64,000 bases of DNA, from contig NZ_PIPT01000003.1 of NCBI RefSeq assembly GCF_003987395.1, positions 186,001 through 250,000 on the forward strand, given 5' to 3'. The DNA is from Pseudidiomarina aquimaris (lineage in GTDB: Bacteria > Pseudomonadota > Gammaproteobacteria > Enterobacterales > Alteromonadaceae). Under the pieces are notes generated by a model. The model was given only the letters and a program-made list of their open reading frames with translations, was not told the DNA's origin and searched no databases. This document shows positions 8,873 to 17,383 of the stretch, piece after piece. Every line of letters starts with the position of its first letter. The stretch's first letter is position 1. The position numbers and the translations under genes are program-made.

Positions 8873-11800
8873 ATGGCACGGATGCACTCTTTTGCCGTTT
8901 CTGCGCTTTCATTTCTGCTCTTTGGGGCTGTACCAGTTGCCGCGGAGGAAGACGCCCCGCCACCGTCTCTCGAGCGTTCGATTGAGTCGCAAACTTCGAT
9001 GCGCGACAGAGGCGACCTGTCGAGCGTTGAGCTTTCGCCGGCGTTGGAGTGGGATAAACGTAGTGAAATTGGTGAGCGGCTGTCCGAGCATGGTACGGGT
9101 TTACTCGGTGATACCATTGACCCGCACATGGGAACACTGTCATTTTCGCATACCGATATTTCGTTACCGGGAAATTCTGAGCTGCCCGTCGCACTCATCC
9201 GTGAGTTGACACAAGGTTACTTTCACAACCTTGATGAAAACGTAGAGTTTGGCGACTGGCACTATGCAGTGCCACGCTTACATGTGATCACCTCAACGCA
9301 GTCTGGCAATCCGGGAACGAATTGGGCTGGGGCTCGTTGCACCGACCCCTCATCAGCATTTGCTGTATCCATTTATTCGGGGGCGAATTCTCTCGACATC
9401 CAAAGCTATGTTTACCCAGTGGAATACAGCAATGGCTTGCAGCTTGCTATACCTGGGCAGGGCACGCAACAAGTGCTCAGTATGTCGCCGAACGTCAGCC
9501 AACCGTTCCCCTCCGCCGCGCAATTTGTCACACCTGCTGGCTGGTATTTTATCTGTGGCTCGGCGAGTGATGGTGACGATGGGTTTGTTGGCATCGCCCC
9601 CAATGGTGACCAGTATCGCTTTGACCGTTATGCGCAATTCAAACACCGTAACTTTGGCGCCATAACTCCGGATGGTGGTAATGCTGGTCCAAGCCGCATT
9701 ATTGAGCGAGTACGGGCGATGTTGCTGGCCACCGAGGTGACCGATGTGCATGGGAATTGGGTGCGCTATGACTATGACGCGTCTGGCCGTTTGACCCGTA
9801 TTTACGCCAACGATGGGCGCTCGATTACCTTAAGCTATAACGCAGACGGCGTGGTGTCCTCAGCAACCGCTAATGGCAGAACCTGGACTTATGGGTATGT
9901 CAGTGCTGAGGTCGGCGATATGATGCGCGGCGATTACGCGGCAGCAAAACAGGTGCTTGACAGCGTCACGCGCCCGGACGGTACTGCGTGGTCCTTTGAC
10001 TTAGTCGCCATGCATCACCGCCCGGAAACCGGGACCTATTGCACCAACACTGGTGGAAGCTTAAGCCTTACGCACCCCAACGGGGTGACCGGCACGTTTG
10101 CGATCACCGAACTGAAACACCGCCGTGGCTGGGCGGAATGGATGACCGAAACCACACTGCGTTGCTCGGGGGCTTTTACCAATCCGCGGCAGCCGACCTA
10201 TTACGATATCTACCACGCGCCCACCGAGACCATGGCGGTCACGCAAAAAACCGTCACCGGCCCCGACATGCCAACCTCGCAGTGGACTTACACCTATGAG
10301 CAGGATGTTGAAGAGGAGCGCTACCCGGTAGGCCATGAATACGAAGGGCATCCCATTGCGACGTCGGAGAACGACCCCACAAACTGGACTAAAGTAGTGA
10401 ACCCGGATGGTTCAGAAACGACTTATGTGCATTATTGGTCAGAACTAAGCATTACAGGCTTTGACACGAGGCATGCAGGGAAGCTTGCAGTTAAAGAAAC
10501 GCGCTCTTCACCCGGTGGCAGCGTGTTAGAGAGGGTTGATTACAGCTATGTAACTGCTGGAAGCTTTGGGCCGTCGTATTTACCCAATGACTATCAATAT
10601 GCACCGCTAAGCTCATCGGTCTCGTCGGCGTCCGCAACCGCCAATGTGCAACTAGTCAAGCAAATTCAGGCGCGGGATGGGGATACTTTCACCACCGAAT
10701 ACGCCTATAACACAACACAGTCGTCGAGCGCATACTCCTACGGCAAGCCGATTCAAACGAAAGTCTGGTCGAATGTCTCAACAACACCACGAACCACCGA
10801 CATTACCTATGCGCATAACACGACACACTGGGTGTTGGGTTTAACCAAAACCGTGACGGTGAACTCTCGCCTGACCGATAGCTACAATTACACGAGTAAA
10901 GGCGATATCTATCAGCATTGGAAGTATGGGCAAAAAATTGCTGAGTACAGTTACAACAGTTCGGGAACCTTGAATGCAGTGACCGATGCCCGCGGACAGG
11001 TCACGACGTTACAAAACTGGAAGCGTGGTATGCCGCAGCAAGTGACGCGCCCCGACAACACTGTCATTTACCAGTACGTTGATAATAACGGTTGGCTGAC
11101 GAGCACGCGCGATGGCCGCGGCAATACCACGAGCTACTCGCGGGATGCGATGGGTCGGTTGACGGCGATAGACTATCCAGGCAGTTGGTTGAACACCACT
11201 ATCAGTTATGACTTCTCGCAAGGCGGCGCGAAGCAGACCATTGTACGTGGTAGCGCACTGACCGAAATCGACTACGATGGTATGTTCCGCCCGGTGTTGG
11301 AGAAACGCCAGGCGTTGGATACCGGCTGGGTGGCGTACGTGAAGACCAACTACAACAACACCGGTCACGTCGCGTTTAAGTCGCTCCCGGCAACCAGCGC
11401 GTCGCCTGCGGCTGGAACTAATTACACGTATGACAGCCTCGGTCGAGTGCTTACGGAAACCGAAACCGTTGCGCCGTACGCTCAGGTGAGCCATCAGTAC
11501 ATGAGCTCACATCGGCACCGTGTCTACGACCCGTCTAATGCGTATACTGATTATTATGCCTATGGCTATGATGGCCCGGGCTCGGACGATTATCGCGCGA
11601 TTTACCATAGCTCGGGCACCAAGACCGACCTCGTGAAAAACGTGTGGGGTGAGCTAACACAACTGCGCCAATGGGGTACGCAAAACGGTTATACGGTTGA
11701 CCAAAGCCAGTATTATTATTACGACGCGAAGCGCCGCGTGTGTCGACATTACACACCGGAGACCGGTGCCACGCTGTATGCCTATAACGCGGCGGGGCAA

Positions 11801-13639
11801 GTGACCGCCTATGCGCAAGGGCAGGCAAACAGTGGTTGTACGGTGCCAAGTTCAACGGCGCGTGTGGATTTATCCTACGATGCCATGGGGCGCTTGACCG
11901 TCACCGATTATGACGATGGCATCACACCGAATATCAGTCGCAGCTACGATGCCGATGGAAATCTTCTCAGCGTCAGCCGCGGTGGCGTCAATTGGGATTA
12001 CAGTTACAACAACTTAAGCCAGCTCACCGCCGAAACCTTAACGCTCGATAGTCGCACTTATGCACTGTCGTATAGCTATAACAGTGCCGGACAACTCACG
12101 CAAAAGACGCTGCCGTCAGGGCGCAGCATCACCTATAGCAACGATGGCTTGGGTCGCCCTTTAACGGTGCGCAATAACGGCGCACTGTTGGCTTCAAGTA
12201 TGAGTTATCATGCGAACGGCAGTCTGGCTCAGGCCGCTTACGCGAACGGTCATCAGTTTACACAAGCACTGAATGCACGCGGCTTACCGCAGCAGCTTTA
12301 TGTAAGCGATGGCGTGCAGGTCGCGCTTGACCAGTCCATGACGTACGATGCGCGAGGCAACTTAACCCAACTGACCGACGCCGCGGTGCCGAGCAATTCA
12401 CGCGCCAATAGCTATGACGGACTCAGTCGCCTGGTCAGCGCCAGTGGTCCGTGGGGAAGTGGCAGCTATACCTACGATGCCCTAGGTAACCTGCGCCAGA
12501 AACAGCTCGGTTCGCGCACGGTCGACTTGAGTTACAATAGCGTGAACCGCTTAGCGACAAGTGACGACTCCGGCGCTTCTGGCTTGCGCAGCTTTAGCTA
12601 CGACAGTCGTGGCAATGTCACTGCCGTCGGTGCCTTGCAGTTTAGCTATGATGCTGAGAACCAGCCCATTGGCGTTAGTGGCAGTAGTAGCGGCAACTAT
12701 GTTTACGATGGCAATCTCAAACGTGTCAAACAAACTGTAAATGGCGCGACGATATACAACGTCTACGATAAAGCCGGCCAGCTAGTGCATGTCGATAAAC
12801 GCGATGCTGACAAAAGTACGGATTACATTCACGGGACACAGGGCACGCTAGCACGCATTACCAATAACGCCGTGACCTATTTACATCACGACAGCCTTGG
12901 TAGTGCGCAAAGTGGAACGGACAGCAGCGGTGCGATCCTCTGGCAGGAAGCGTACACGCCATATGGTGAAGCTCTTAATGACATCTCTGCCAACCAAGAC
13001 TTAGCTGGCTTTACCGGGCATATTAAAGATGATGCGACCGGCTTGAGTTATATGCAGGCACGATACTATGATCCAGTCATAGGTCGTTTTTATTCGAATG
13101 ATCCGATAGGTTTTACCTCCACCAACCCGATGATGTTTAATCGGTATGCGTATGCCAATAACAACCCATATCGATTTAAAGACCCTTCAGGAATGTGTTC
13201 TGAAGAGCTTTCAGAGTCTGAGGTTTCTTGTGAAGCACAGGATACACTAACTGACATATTAGAACCTCTGATGGAGGATCTTTTAGAAGCTCTAGGTTTT
13301 GAAGTTGTTCCCGATGGAATGAGAGACCCTGATGGTAGGTTTGCATACGAGGCAGATGAAAACTCTGTTACCGAAGAGCTAATAGCAATTGGCATATTGG
13401 CCGGTAAATCGAAGCTAAAAGGTAAAAGACGAGGCCTACGCAAGAAACCTGGTTCTCTGGGGGCTGCTAAAGGTACTGATGCGCTTCGAAGAGAGAATAA
13501 ACAAGTAAGAGATGCAGCAAATGCTGCTGGTGGATTAACCAAGGACCAGAAAAGCAAGCTTCACCAAGAAATTAGTGGGCAGGGTTATGATTATCATACT
13601 ATTGTTGAATTAGCGAAGGAGATCAGAGGTGGCGGCTAA
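8873..13639 (+). CDS. Secreted RHS/YD-repeat polymorphic toxin protein
   Basis: Large surface or secreted protein (1588 residues) of the Rhs/YD-repeat class; these form a cocoon that encloses a C-terminal toxin delivered to competitors. A Sec signal peptide occupies residues 1-25. A long N-terminal region precedes dozens of YD repeats (for example YDAMGRLT, YDSRGN) from about residue 300 to 1340, then the Rhs core-associated segment (YTPYGE, YMQARYYDPVIGRFYSNDPIGF) ends in DPSGM near residue 1440. The last ~147 residues are variable: an acidic start, a basic KGKRRGLRKKPGS linker, then KGTDALRRENKQ and a terminal LHQEISGQGY motif. I recognise no catalytic motif there. Base composition shifts to AT-rich from about 13100. 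The next gene overlaps it and is the likely immunity gene. There is no VgrG or adaptor nearby. Confidence 0.93.
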   Translation: MARMHSFAVSALSFLLFGAVPVAAEEDAPPPSLERSIESQTSMRDRGDLSSVELSPALEWDKRSEIGERLSEHGTGLLGDTIDPHMGTLSFSHTDISLPGNSELPVALIRELTQGYFHNLDENVEFGDWHYAVPRLHVITSTQSGNPGTNWAGARCTDPSSAFAVSIYSGANSLDIQSYVYPVEYSNGLQLAIPGQGTQQVLSMSPNVSQPFPSAAQFVTPAGWYFICGSASDGDDGFVGIAPNGDQYRFDRYAQFKHRNFGAITPDGGNAGPSRIIERVRAMLLATEVTDVHGNWVRYDYDASGRLTRIYANDGRSITLSYNADGVVSSATANGRTWTYGYVSAEVGDMMRGDYAAAKQVLDSVTRPDGTAWSFDLVAMHHRPETGTYCTNTGGSLSLTHPNGVTGTFAITELKHRRGWAEWMTETTLRCSGAFTNPRQPTYYDIYHAPTETMAVTQKTVTGPDMPTSQWTYTYEQDVEEERYPVGHEYEGHPIATSENDPTNWTKVVNPDGSETTYVHYWSELSITGFDTRHAGKLAVKETRSSPGGSVLERVDYSYVTAGSFGPSYLPNDYQYAPLSSSVSSASATANVQLVKQIQARDGDTFTTEYAYNTTQSSSAYSYGKPIQTKVWSNVSTTPRTTDITYAHNTTHWVLGLTKTVTVNSRLTDSYNYTSKGDIYQHWKYGQKIAEYSYNSSGTLNAVTDARGQVTTLQNWKRGMPQQVTRPDNTVIYQYVDNNGWLTSTRDGRGNTTSYSRDAMGRLTAIDYPGSWLNTTISYDFSQGGAKQTIVRGSALTEIDYDGMFRPVLEKRQALDTGWVAYVKTNYNNTGHVAFKSLPATSASPAAGTNYTYDSLGRVLTETETVAPYAQVSHQYMSSHRHRVYDPSNAYTDYYAYGYDGPGSDDYRAIYHSSGTKTDLVKNVWGELTQLRQWGTQNGYTVDQSQYYYYDAKRRVCRHYTPETGATLYAYNAAGQVTAYAQGQANSGCTVPSSTARVDLSYDAMGRLTVTDYDDGITPNISRSYDADGNLLSVSRGGVNWDYSYNNLSQLTAETLTLDSRTYALSYSYNSAGQLTQKTLPSGRSITYSNDGLGRPLTVRNNGALLASSMSYHANGSLAQAAYANGHQFTQALNARGLPQQLYVSDGVQVALDQSMTYDARGNLTQLTDAAVPSNSRANSYDGLSRLVSASGPWGSGSYTYDALGNLRQKQLGSRTVDLSYNSVNRLATSDDSGASGLRSFSYDSRGNVTAVGALQFSYDAENQPIGVSGSSSGNYVYDGNLKRVKQTVNGATIYNVYDKAGQLVHVDKRDADKSTDYIHGTQGTLARITNNAVTYLHHDSLGSAQSGTDSSGAILWQEAYTPYGEALNDISANQDLAGFTGHIKDDATGLSYMQARYYDPVIGRFYSNDPIGFTSTNPMMFNRYAYANNNPYRFKDPSGMCSEELSESEVSCEAQDTLTDILEPLMEDLLEALGFEVVPDGMRDPDGRFAYEADENSVTEELIAIGILAGKSKLKGKRRGLRKKPGSLGAAKGTDALRRENKQVRDAANAAGGLTKDQKSKLHQEISGQGYDYHTIVELAKEIRGGG
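12367..12906 (+). repeat. Rhs core segment duplicated downstream (parent copy)
   Basis: These 540 bp inside the Rhs gene recur at 14331-14870 with the same length and no gaps, differing at scattered positions (about eleven amino-acid changes over roughly 175 codons). The segment encodes the last YD repeats up to the HDSLGSA motif just before the core. Confidence 0.95.
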
Positions 13640-14111
13640 TAATCAAAAATTGAAACATGCGCTAGAAAGTTTAGTAGGAGTGAGGTGTATTCATTGTCTC
13701 TGGGGCAAAGGTACAGGATCGGTTGTTAAGTTTGGCTTTACAATTAATGACTCCTTACAAACAGAGAAGCGTTCCCAACGATCAATATTAAGAAATGAAC
13801 TAATGGTTTACTGCGCGTGGAGGTTGGTTTCGAATTCATTTGGTATCTTTTCTTGGAGAGACATTGGAATTCGCGACCAAGAACTAATAAAAGCGTTCGA
13901 CTCAGTTTCTGGGCAAAGTATTGTTGAGCTTAACTATGATGCACAAAGTCACGACTTTAACTTTCAATTTGAAGACAATTCTGTATTCAGCATTTTTTGT
14001 GATATCGCAAGTGATGATGAAAGCGATGAAAATTACATTCTTTTTAGTAGTTCAGAAATTTTATATATTGATTATCAAGGGAATATTCAAACAGAGGCAT
14101 ATGCAGTTTAG
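13629..14111 (+). CDS. Candidate immunity protein for the Rhs C-terminal toxin
   Basis: No family recognised. The 160-residue protein begins with GTG inside the last codons of the Rhs gene (11-nt overlap in a different frame) behind a good AAGGAG site ending 7 nt before it. It has no signal peptide or membrane segment, so it is cytoplasmic, with an acidic C-terminal half (CDIASDDESDENY) that could complement the basic toxin tail. It shares the AT-rich composition of the toxin-encoding end, unlike the Rhs body. Position, overlap, size and composition are those of Rhs immunity genes; function is inferred from this alone. Confidence 0.72.
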   Translation: MAANNQKLKHALESLVGVRCIHCLWGKGTGSVVKFGFTINDSLQTEKRSQRSILRNELMVYCAWRLVSNSFGIFSWRDIGIRDQELIKAFDSVSGQSIVELNYDAQSHDFNFQFEDNSVFSIFCDIASDDESDENYILFSSSEILYIDYQGNIQTEAYAV

Positions 14112-14330
14112 ATGTTAACAAAGACCTGACACTTTTAGTGCTTTTCAAGATGCCTAACACTTTTCTGTCGTTTAAGCGGCCTGTTGGGCTCGCAGCTTAA
14201 CTGACAGTGTTGCAGGGTCCAATGGATGGAGTTCAATATTCTGTGTCAGCCAAGTTTTCATAAGTCGATTTGGCCATCCAGTCAACCTTAAAATAGATGG
14301 TCAGCTGCGACCAACGCTAAGATGTTTTAT
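14112..14330. other. Mosaic spacer with possible transposase tail remnant (minus strand)
   Basis: No intact gene. Read on the minus strand, 14170-14290 gives an open tail that includes KTWLTQNIELHPLDP and ends in AQQAA before a stop, which looks like the C-terminus of a lost gene, possibly a transposase. The flank carries two near-copies of CCTGACACTTTT/CCTAACACTTTT (about 14127 and 14151), the kind of motif often found beside REP-type transposase genes. The family assignment is a guess. Confidence 0.3.
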
Positions 14331-14907
14331 CCAACTGACCGACGCCGCGGTGCCGAGCAATTCACGCGCCAATAGCTATGACGGACTCAGCCGCCTGGTC
14401 AGCGCCAGTGGTCCGTGGGGAAGTGGCAGCTATACCTACGATGCCTTAGGTAACCTGCGCCAGAAACAGCTCGGTTCGCGCACGGTCGGCTTGAGTTACA
14501 ATAGCGTGAACCGCTTAGTGACAAGTCATGATTCGGGCTCCTCAGGCTTGCGTAGCTTTAGCTACGACAGTCGTGGCAATGTCACTGCCGCCGGCGCCTT
14601 GCAGTTTAGCTATGATGCTGAGAACCAACCCATTAGCGTTAGTGGCAGTAGTAGCGGCAACTATGTTTACGATGGCAATCTTAAACGCGTGAAACAAACT
14701 GTAAATGGCGCCACGATATACAACGTCTACGACCAAGCCGGCCAGCTAGTGCATGTCGATAAACGCGATGCTGGCAAAAGTACGGATTACATTCACGGGG
14801 CACAGGGCACGTTAGCACGCATTACCAATACCACCGTGACGTATTTACATCACGACAGCCTTGGTAGTGCTGACCTTTCCCCTGAAATAACATCGTATTT
14901 TCAATGA
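14331..14907 (+). pseudogene. Orphan Rhs core fragment (displaced tip, toxin lost)
   Basis: A 540-bp copy (14331-14870) of 12367-12906 of the upstream Rhs gene. An open frame runs from a GTG at 14350 to 14907 (185 codons) and reads YD repeats up to HDSLGSA, then ends in ten unrelated residues after the copy breaks at 14870. It lacks the core end, a toxin domain, an immunity gene, a signal peptide and a ribosome-binding site, so it is unlikely to be expressed as a functional protein. Such orphan modules are usual in Rhs loci and act as donors or relics of toxin-tip exchange. Confidence 0.88.
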
Positions 14908-14980
14908 GATTTCAGTCTGTTGACAGGCCGTAGATACGAATGCAATTTTATCCTCTCCACATTATAAAAAGCCGCCCAAC

Positions 14981-16546
14981 CTAAGGAGTGTAGTAGGTTG
15001 GGGTTTCGACGCCTACTGGCATGCCGAGGGCGAACACCCAGATGAAGAACAGGATGCTCCAGCCGAGTAGGAACATGATGCTGTAGGGCAACATGGTGGC
15101 GATGAGGGTACCGATGCCGATGTCTTTTTTGTAGCGTGCGGCGACGGCGAGGATGAGGCCGAAGTAGCTCATCATTGGGGTGATGATGTTGGTGACGGAG
15201 TCACCGATACGGTAGGCCGCTTGGATGACTTCAGGGGCATAGCCGATGAGCATGAGCATGGGCACAAAAATTGGTGCGGTGATGGCCCACTGTGCTGAGG
15301 CGGAGCCGAGCATGAGGTTGACGAAGGCGCACATCAGAATGAATAGGATAAATACTGATGGGCCGGTGAGGCCGACTTCTTGCAAGAAGGTGGCGCCTTT
15401 AATGGCGAATATTGAGCCAAAGTTGGTCCAGCCGAAGAAGGCAACGAACTGGGCGGCGAAGAATACCAAGACGATGTACATGCCGAGCGTGCTCATGGAC
15501 TCGGACATGGCGTCGATGACGTCGCGGTCGGTTTTCATGACTTTGGTAATACGGCCGTAGACGTAACCCGGGATTGCAAAGGTTATGAAGATAAAGGTGA
15601 CGATACCTTTCAAGAACGGCGAGCCGGCGACTTTACCGTCTTCTGGATTTCGCAAAATCCCCCATTCTGGAACGATGGTCAGGGCGAGTAGGGCACCGAG
15701 GAGTAAGAAGCTCAATCCAGCACCTTTGAGGCCGCGTTTCTCTTGATCGGTAAGGGCTTCGATCTTTTGTTCACTGAGGTTAATGCTGGCTTCTTTCGTA
15801 TCGTATTTACCGAGTTTTGGCTCGACGATTTTCTCAGTGACAAAGGTACCCATGATGGCGATCAAGAAGGTGGAAACCATCATGAAGTACCAGTTGGCTT
15901 CGGGCCCAACGTAGTACTCTGGATCGATTAGGTTTGCGGCTTTGGTGGTGATACCGGCGAGCAAGGGGTCGACAGTACCGATAAGTAAGTTAGCGCTGTA
16001 ACCTGCGGAAACGCCCGAGAATGCTGCGGCGAGGCCTGCTAATGGGTGACGTCCGAGCGAGTGGAATATCATCGCCGAGAGTGGTACAAGAACGACGTAA
16101 CCAAGCTCTGAGGCGGTGTTCGAGATAACACCGGCGAGCACTACGGCCAGGGTAACGACGCGTGGGTGCGCGTTCATGACGAGGCCGCGCATGGCAGCAG
16201 ATAGCAAGCCTGAGCGTTCGGCGATACCGACACCTAAGAGGGCCACGAGTACGGTGCCGAGTGGGGTAAAGCCGGTGAAATTGGTGACGAGGCCGGTGAC
16301 GATTCGTTGCAGGCCTTCGGCATTAAGTAAGCTGACGACTTCGATGACTTCACCGCCAGGGCGTGGATCCTGTGCGCTGACGCCAAAATAAGAGGCGATG
16401 CCACTGGCGACAATGACGCCGAGGGCAAAGAGGGCAAACAAGGTAATCGGGTGCGGTAAGAGGTTACCTAACCATTCAACGGTGTCGAGAAAGCGGGTAA
16501 AGGCGCCGCGTTTTTGGTTCTCGGCGGCTGAGTTTGATTGCGTCAT
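14981..16546 (-). CDS. AbgT family transporter, copy 2
   Basis: Second AbgT-family inner-membrane transporter (521 residues). It carries the same landmarks as the first copy: the N-terminal LLPHPITLFALFALGV helix, ERSGLLSAAMRGL, GSASAQWAITAPIFVPM and GDSVTNIITPM. The conserved repeat hairpins are intact. The ATG at 16546 has AGGAG upstream (CAGGAGCAGT). It is monocistronic: the Rhs fragment lies downstream and the heme protein gene is divergent. Substrate (p-aminobenzoyl-glutamate uptake or antimetabolite efflux) cannot be decided. Confidence 0.93.
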   Translation of the reverse strand: MTQSNSAAENQKRGAFTRFLDTVEWLGNLLPHPITLFALFALGVIVASGIASYFGVSAQDPRPGGEVIEVVSLLNAEGLQRIVTGLVTNFTGFTPLGTVLVALLGVGIAERSGLLSAAMRGLVMNAHPRVVTLAVVLAGVISNTASELGYVVLVPLSAMIFHSLGRHPLAGLAAAFSGVSAGYSANLLIGTVDPLLAGITTKAANLIDPEYYVGPEANWYFMMVSTFLIAIMGTFVTEKIVEPKLGKYDTKEASINLSEQKIEALTDQEKRGLKGAGLSFLLLGALLALTIVPEWGILRNPEDGKVAGSPFLKGIVTFIFITFAIPGYVYGRITKVMKTDRDVIDAMSESMSTLGMYIVLVFFAAQFVAFFGWTNFGSIFAIKGATFLQEVGLTGPSVFILFILMCAFVNLMLGSASAQWAITAPIFVPMLMLIGYAPEVIQAAYRIGDSVTNIITPMMSYFGLILAVAARYKKDIGIGTLIATMLPYSIMFLLGWSILFFIWVFALGMPVGVETPTYYTP

Positions 16547-16689
16547 GCAATACTGCTCCTGTCGTCATATTTTATCAAAGCGCTCGATTGTACACGAAAA
16601 TAGCGTAGGGCTCATGTGGCTCTTTATTTTAGCTTGTGCTAAATTAAGAGCGTTGTTTGCTGTTTGTTGTTTGTTGTTCGAGGTGAAAT

Positions 16690-17250
16690 ATGGGAAAGGT
16701 TATCGTTTGGTTGTTAGTTTTGGCGCTGGCTCCAATTACTTGGGCTGGTGATACGGGGGATCGCGAGCGGGTGGAGCGTTCGCGGGAGTTGAGTCAGCAG
16801 TTGCAGCAGCAATTGGGGGCTGAGTTGATGGCGGCTATGCAGGCGCAAGGGCCGGTGCATGCGATTGATGTGTGTAACGTTGAGGCGCCGGGGATTGCGG
16901 CAAGTTTGAGTACTGCGGGTTTGGTTGATGTTGGGCGTACGGCGATTCGTTACCGTAACCCTCGTAATGCTCCAACGGCGGAACAGGTTGCAGTGATGGA
17001 GTCGTTTGCAGAGCAAATCAAACAAGACTCGAGCGTGGTTCCGGAGCGCTTAGTGACGCTCGAAAATGGCGAGCAACACTATATGCGTGCTATTGTCATG
17101 CAGCCGCAATGCCTTGCCTGTCATGGTCAATCTGTGGCGGAACCGATCAAACAAGCAATTGCGGAGAAATATCCCAATGATCAGGCGACTGGTTTTGAAG
17201 TGGGTGACCTGCGCGGTGCGTTTTTAATTAAGTGGTTGAGTGAAGAGTAA
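16690..17250 (+). CDS. Periplasmic DUF3365 (Tll0287-like) c-type heme protein
   Basis: Exported heme-binding sensor-like protein of 186 residues. A signal peptide (MGKVIVWLLVLALAPITWA) is followed by the Tll0287-like/DUF3365 domain with a single c-type heme motif CLACH at about residues 139-143 and the conserved RTAIRYRNPRNAPT segment. Proteins of this family occur alone or fused to histidine kinases and are thought to be redox or gas sensors; its exact role here is unknown. Its neighbour 4 nt downstream is a micro-ORF, then the sulfur module begins. Confidence 0.85.
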   Translation: MGKVIVWLLVLALAPITWAGDTGDRERVERSRELSQQLQQQLGAELMAAMQAQGPVHAIDVCNVEAPGIAASLSTAGLVDVGRTAIRYRNPRNAPTAEQVAVMESFAEQIKQDSSVVPERLVTLENGEQHYMRAIVMQPQCLACHGQSVAEPIKQAIAEKYPNDQATGFEVGDLRGAFLIKWLSEE

Positions 17251-17254
17251 CAAA

Positions 17255-17383
17255 ATGAAGAAAAGTCGTAAGCTCCCGGCGAAGTATGAAGGTCGGGTGG
17301 TGGCTTTTCCAACGTTGCTGTTAGTGTTGCCGATGGTGAAGCGTTTGACCAAAGCGATCGTGGCGCCACCAGAACAGAGTTAG
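17255..17383 (+). CDS. Micro-ORF resembling an internally deleted DUF2798 protein
   Basis: A 42-residue open frame starting 4 nt after the heme protein stop. Its first part (KLPAKYEG) resembles the start of DUF2798 two-helix membrane proteins, and its second part (VVAFPTLLLVLPMVKRL) resembles the second helix and end of the same family, with the first helix and loop missing. It may be a remnant joined in frame, or a genuine one-helix protein. The ribosome-binding site is weak. It overlaps the 3' end of the TauE/SafE gene by 4 bp. Confidence 0.45.
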   Translation: MKKSRKLPAKYEGRVVAFPTLLLVLPMVKRLTKAIVAPPEQS

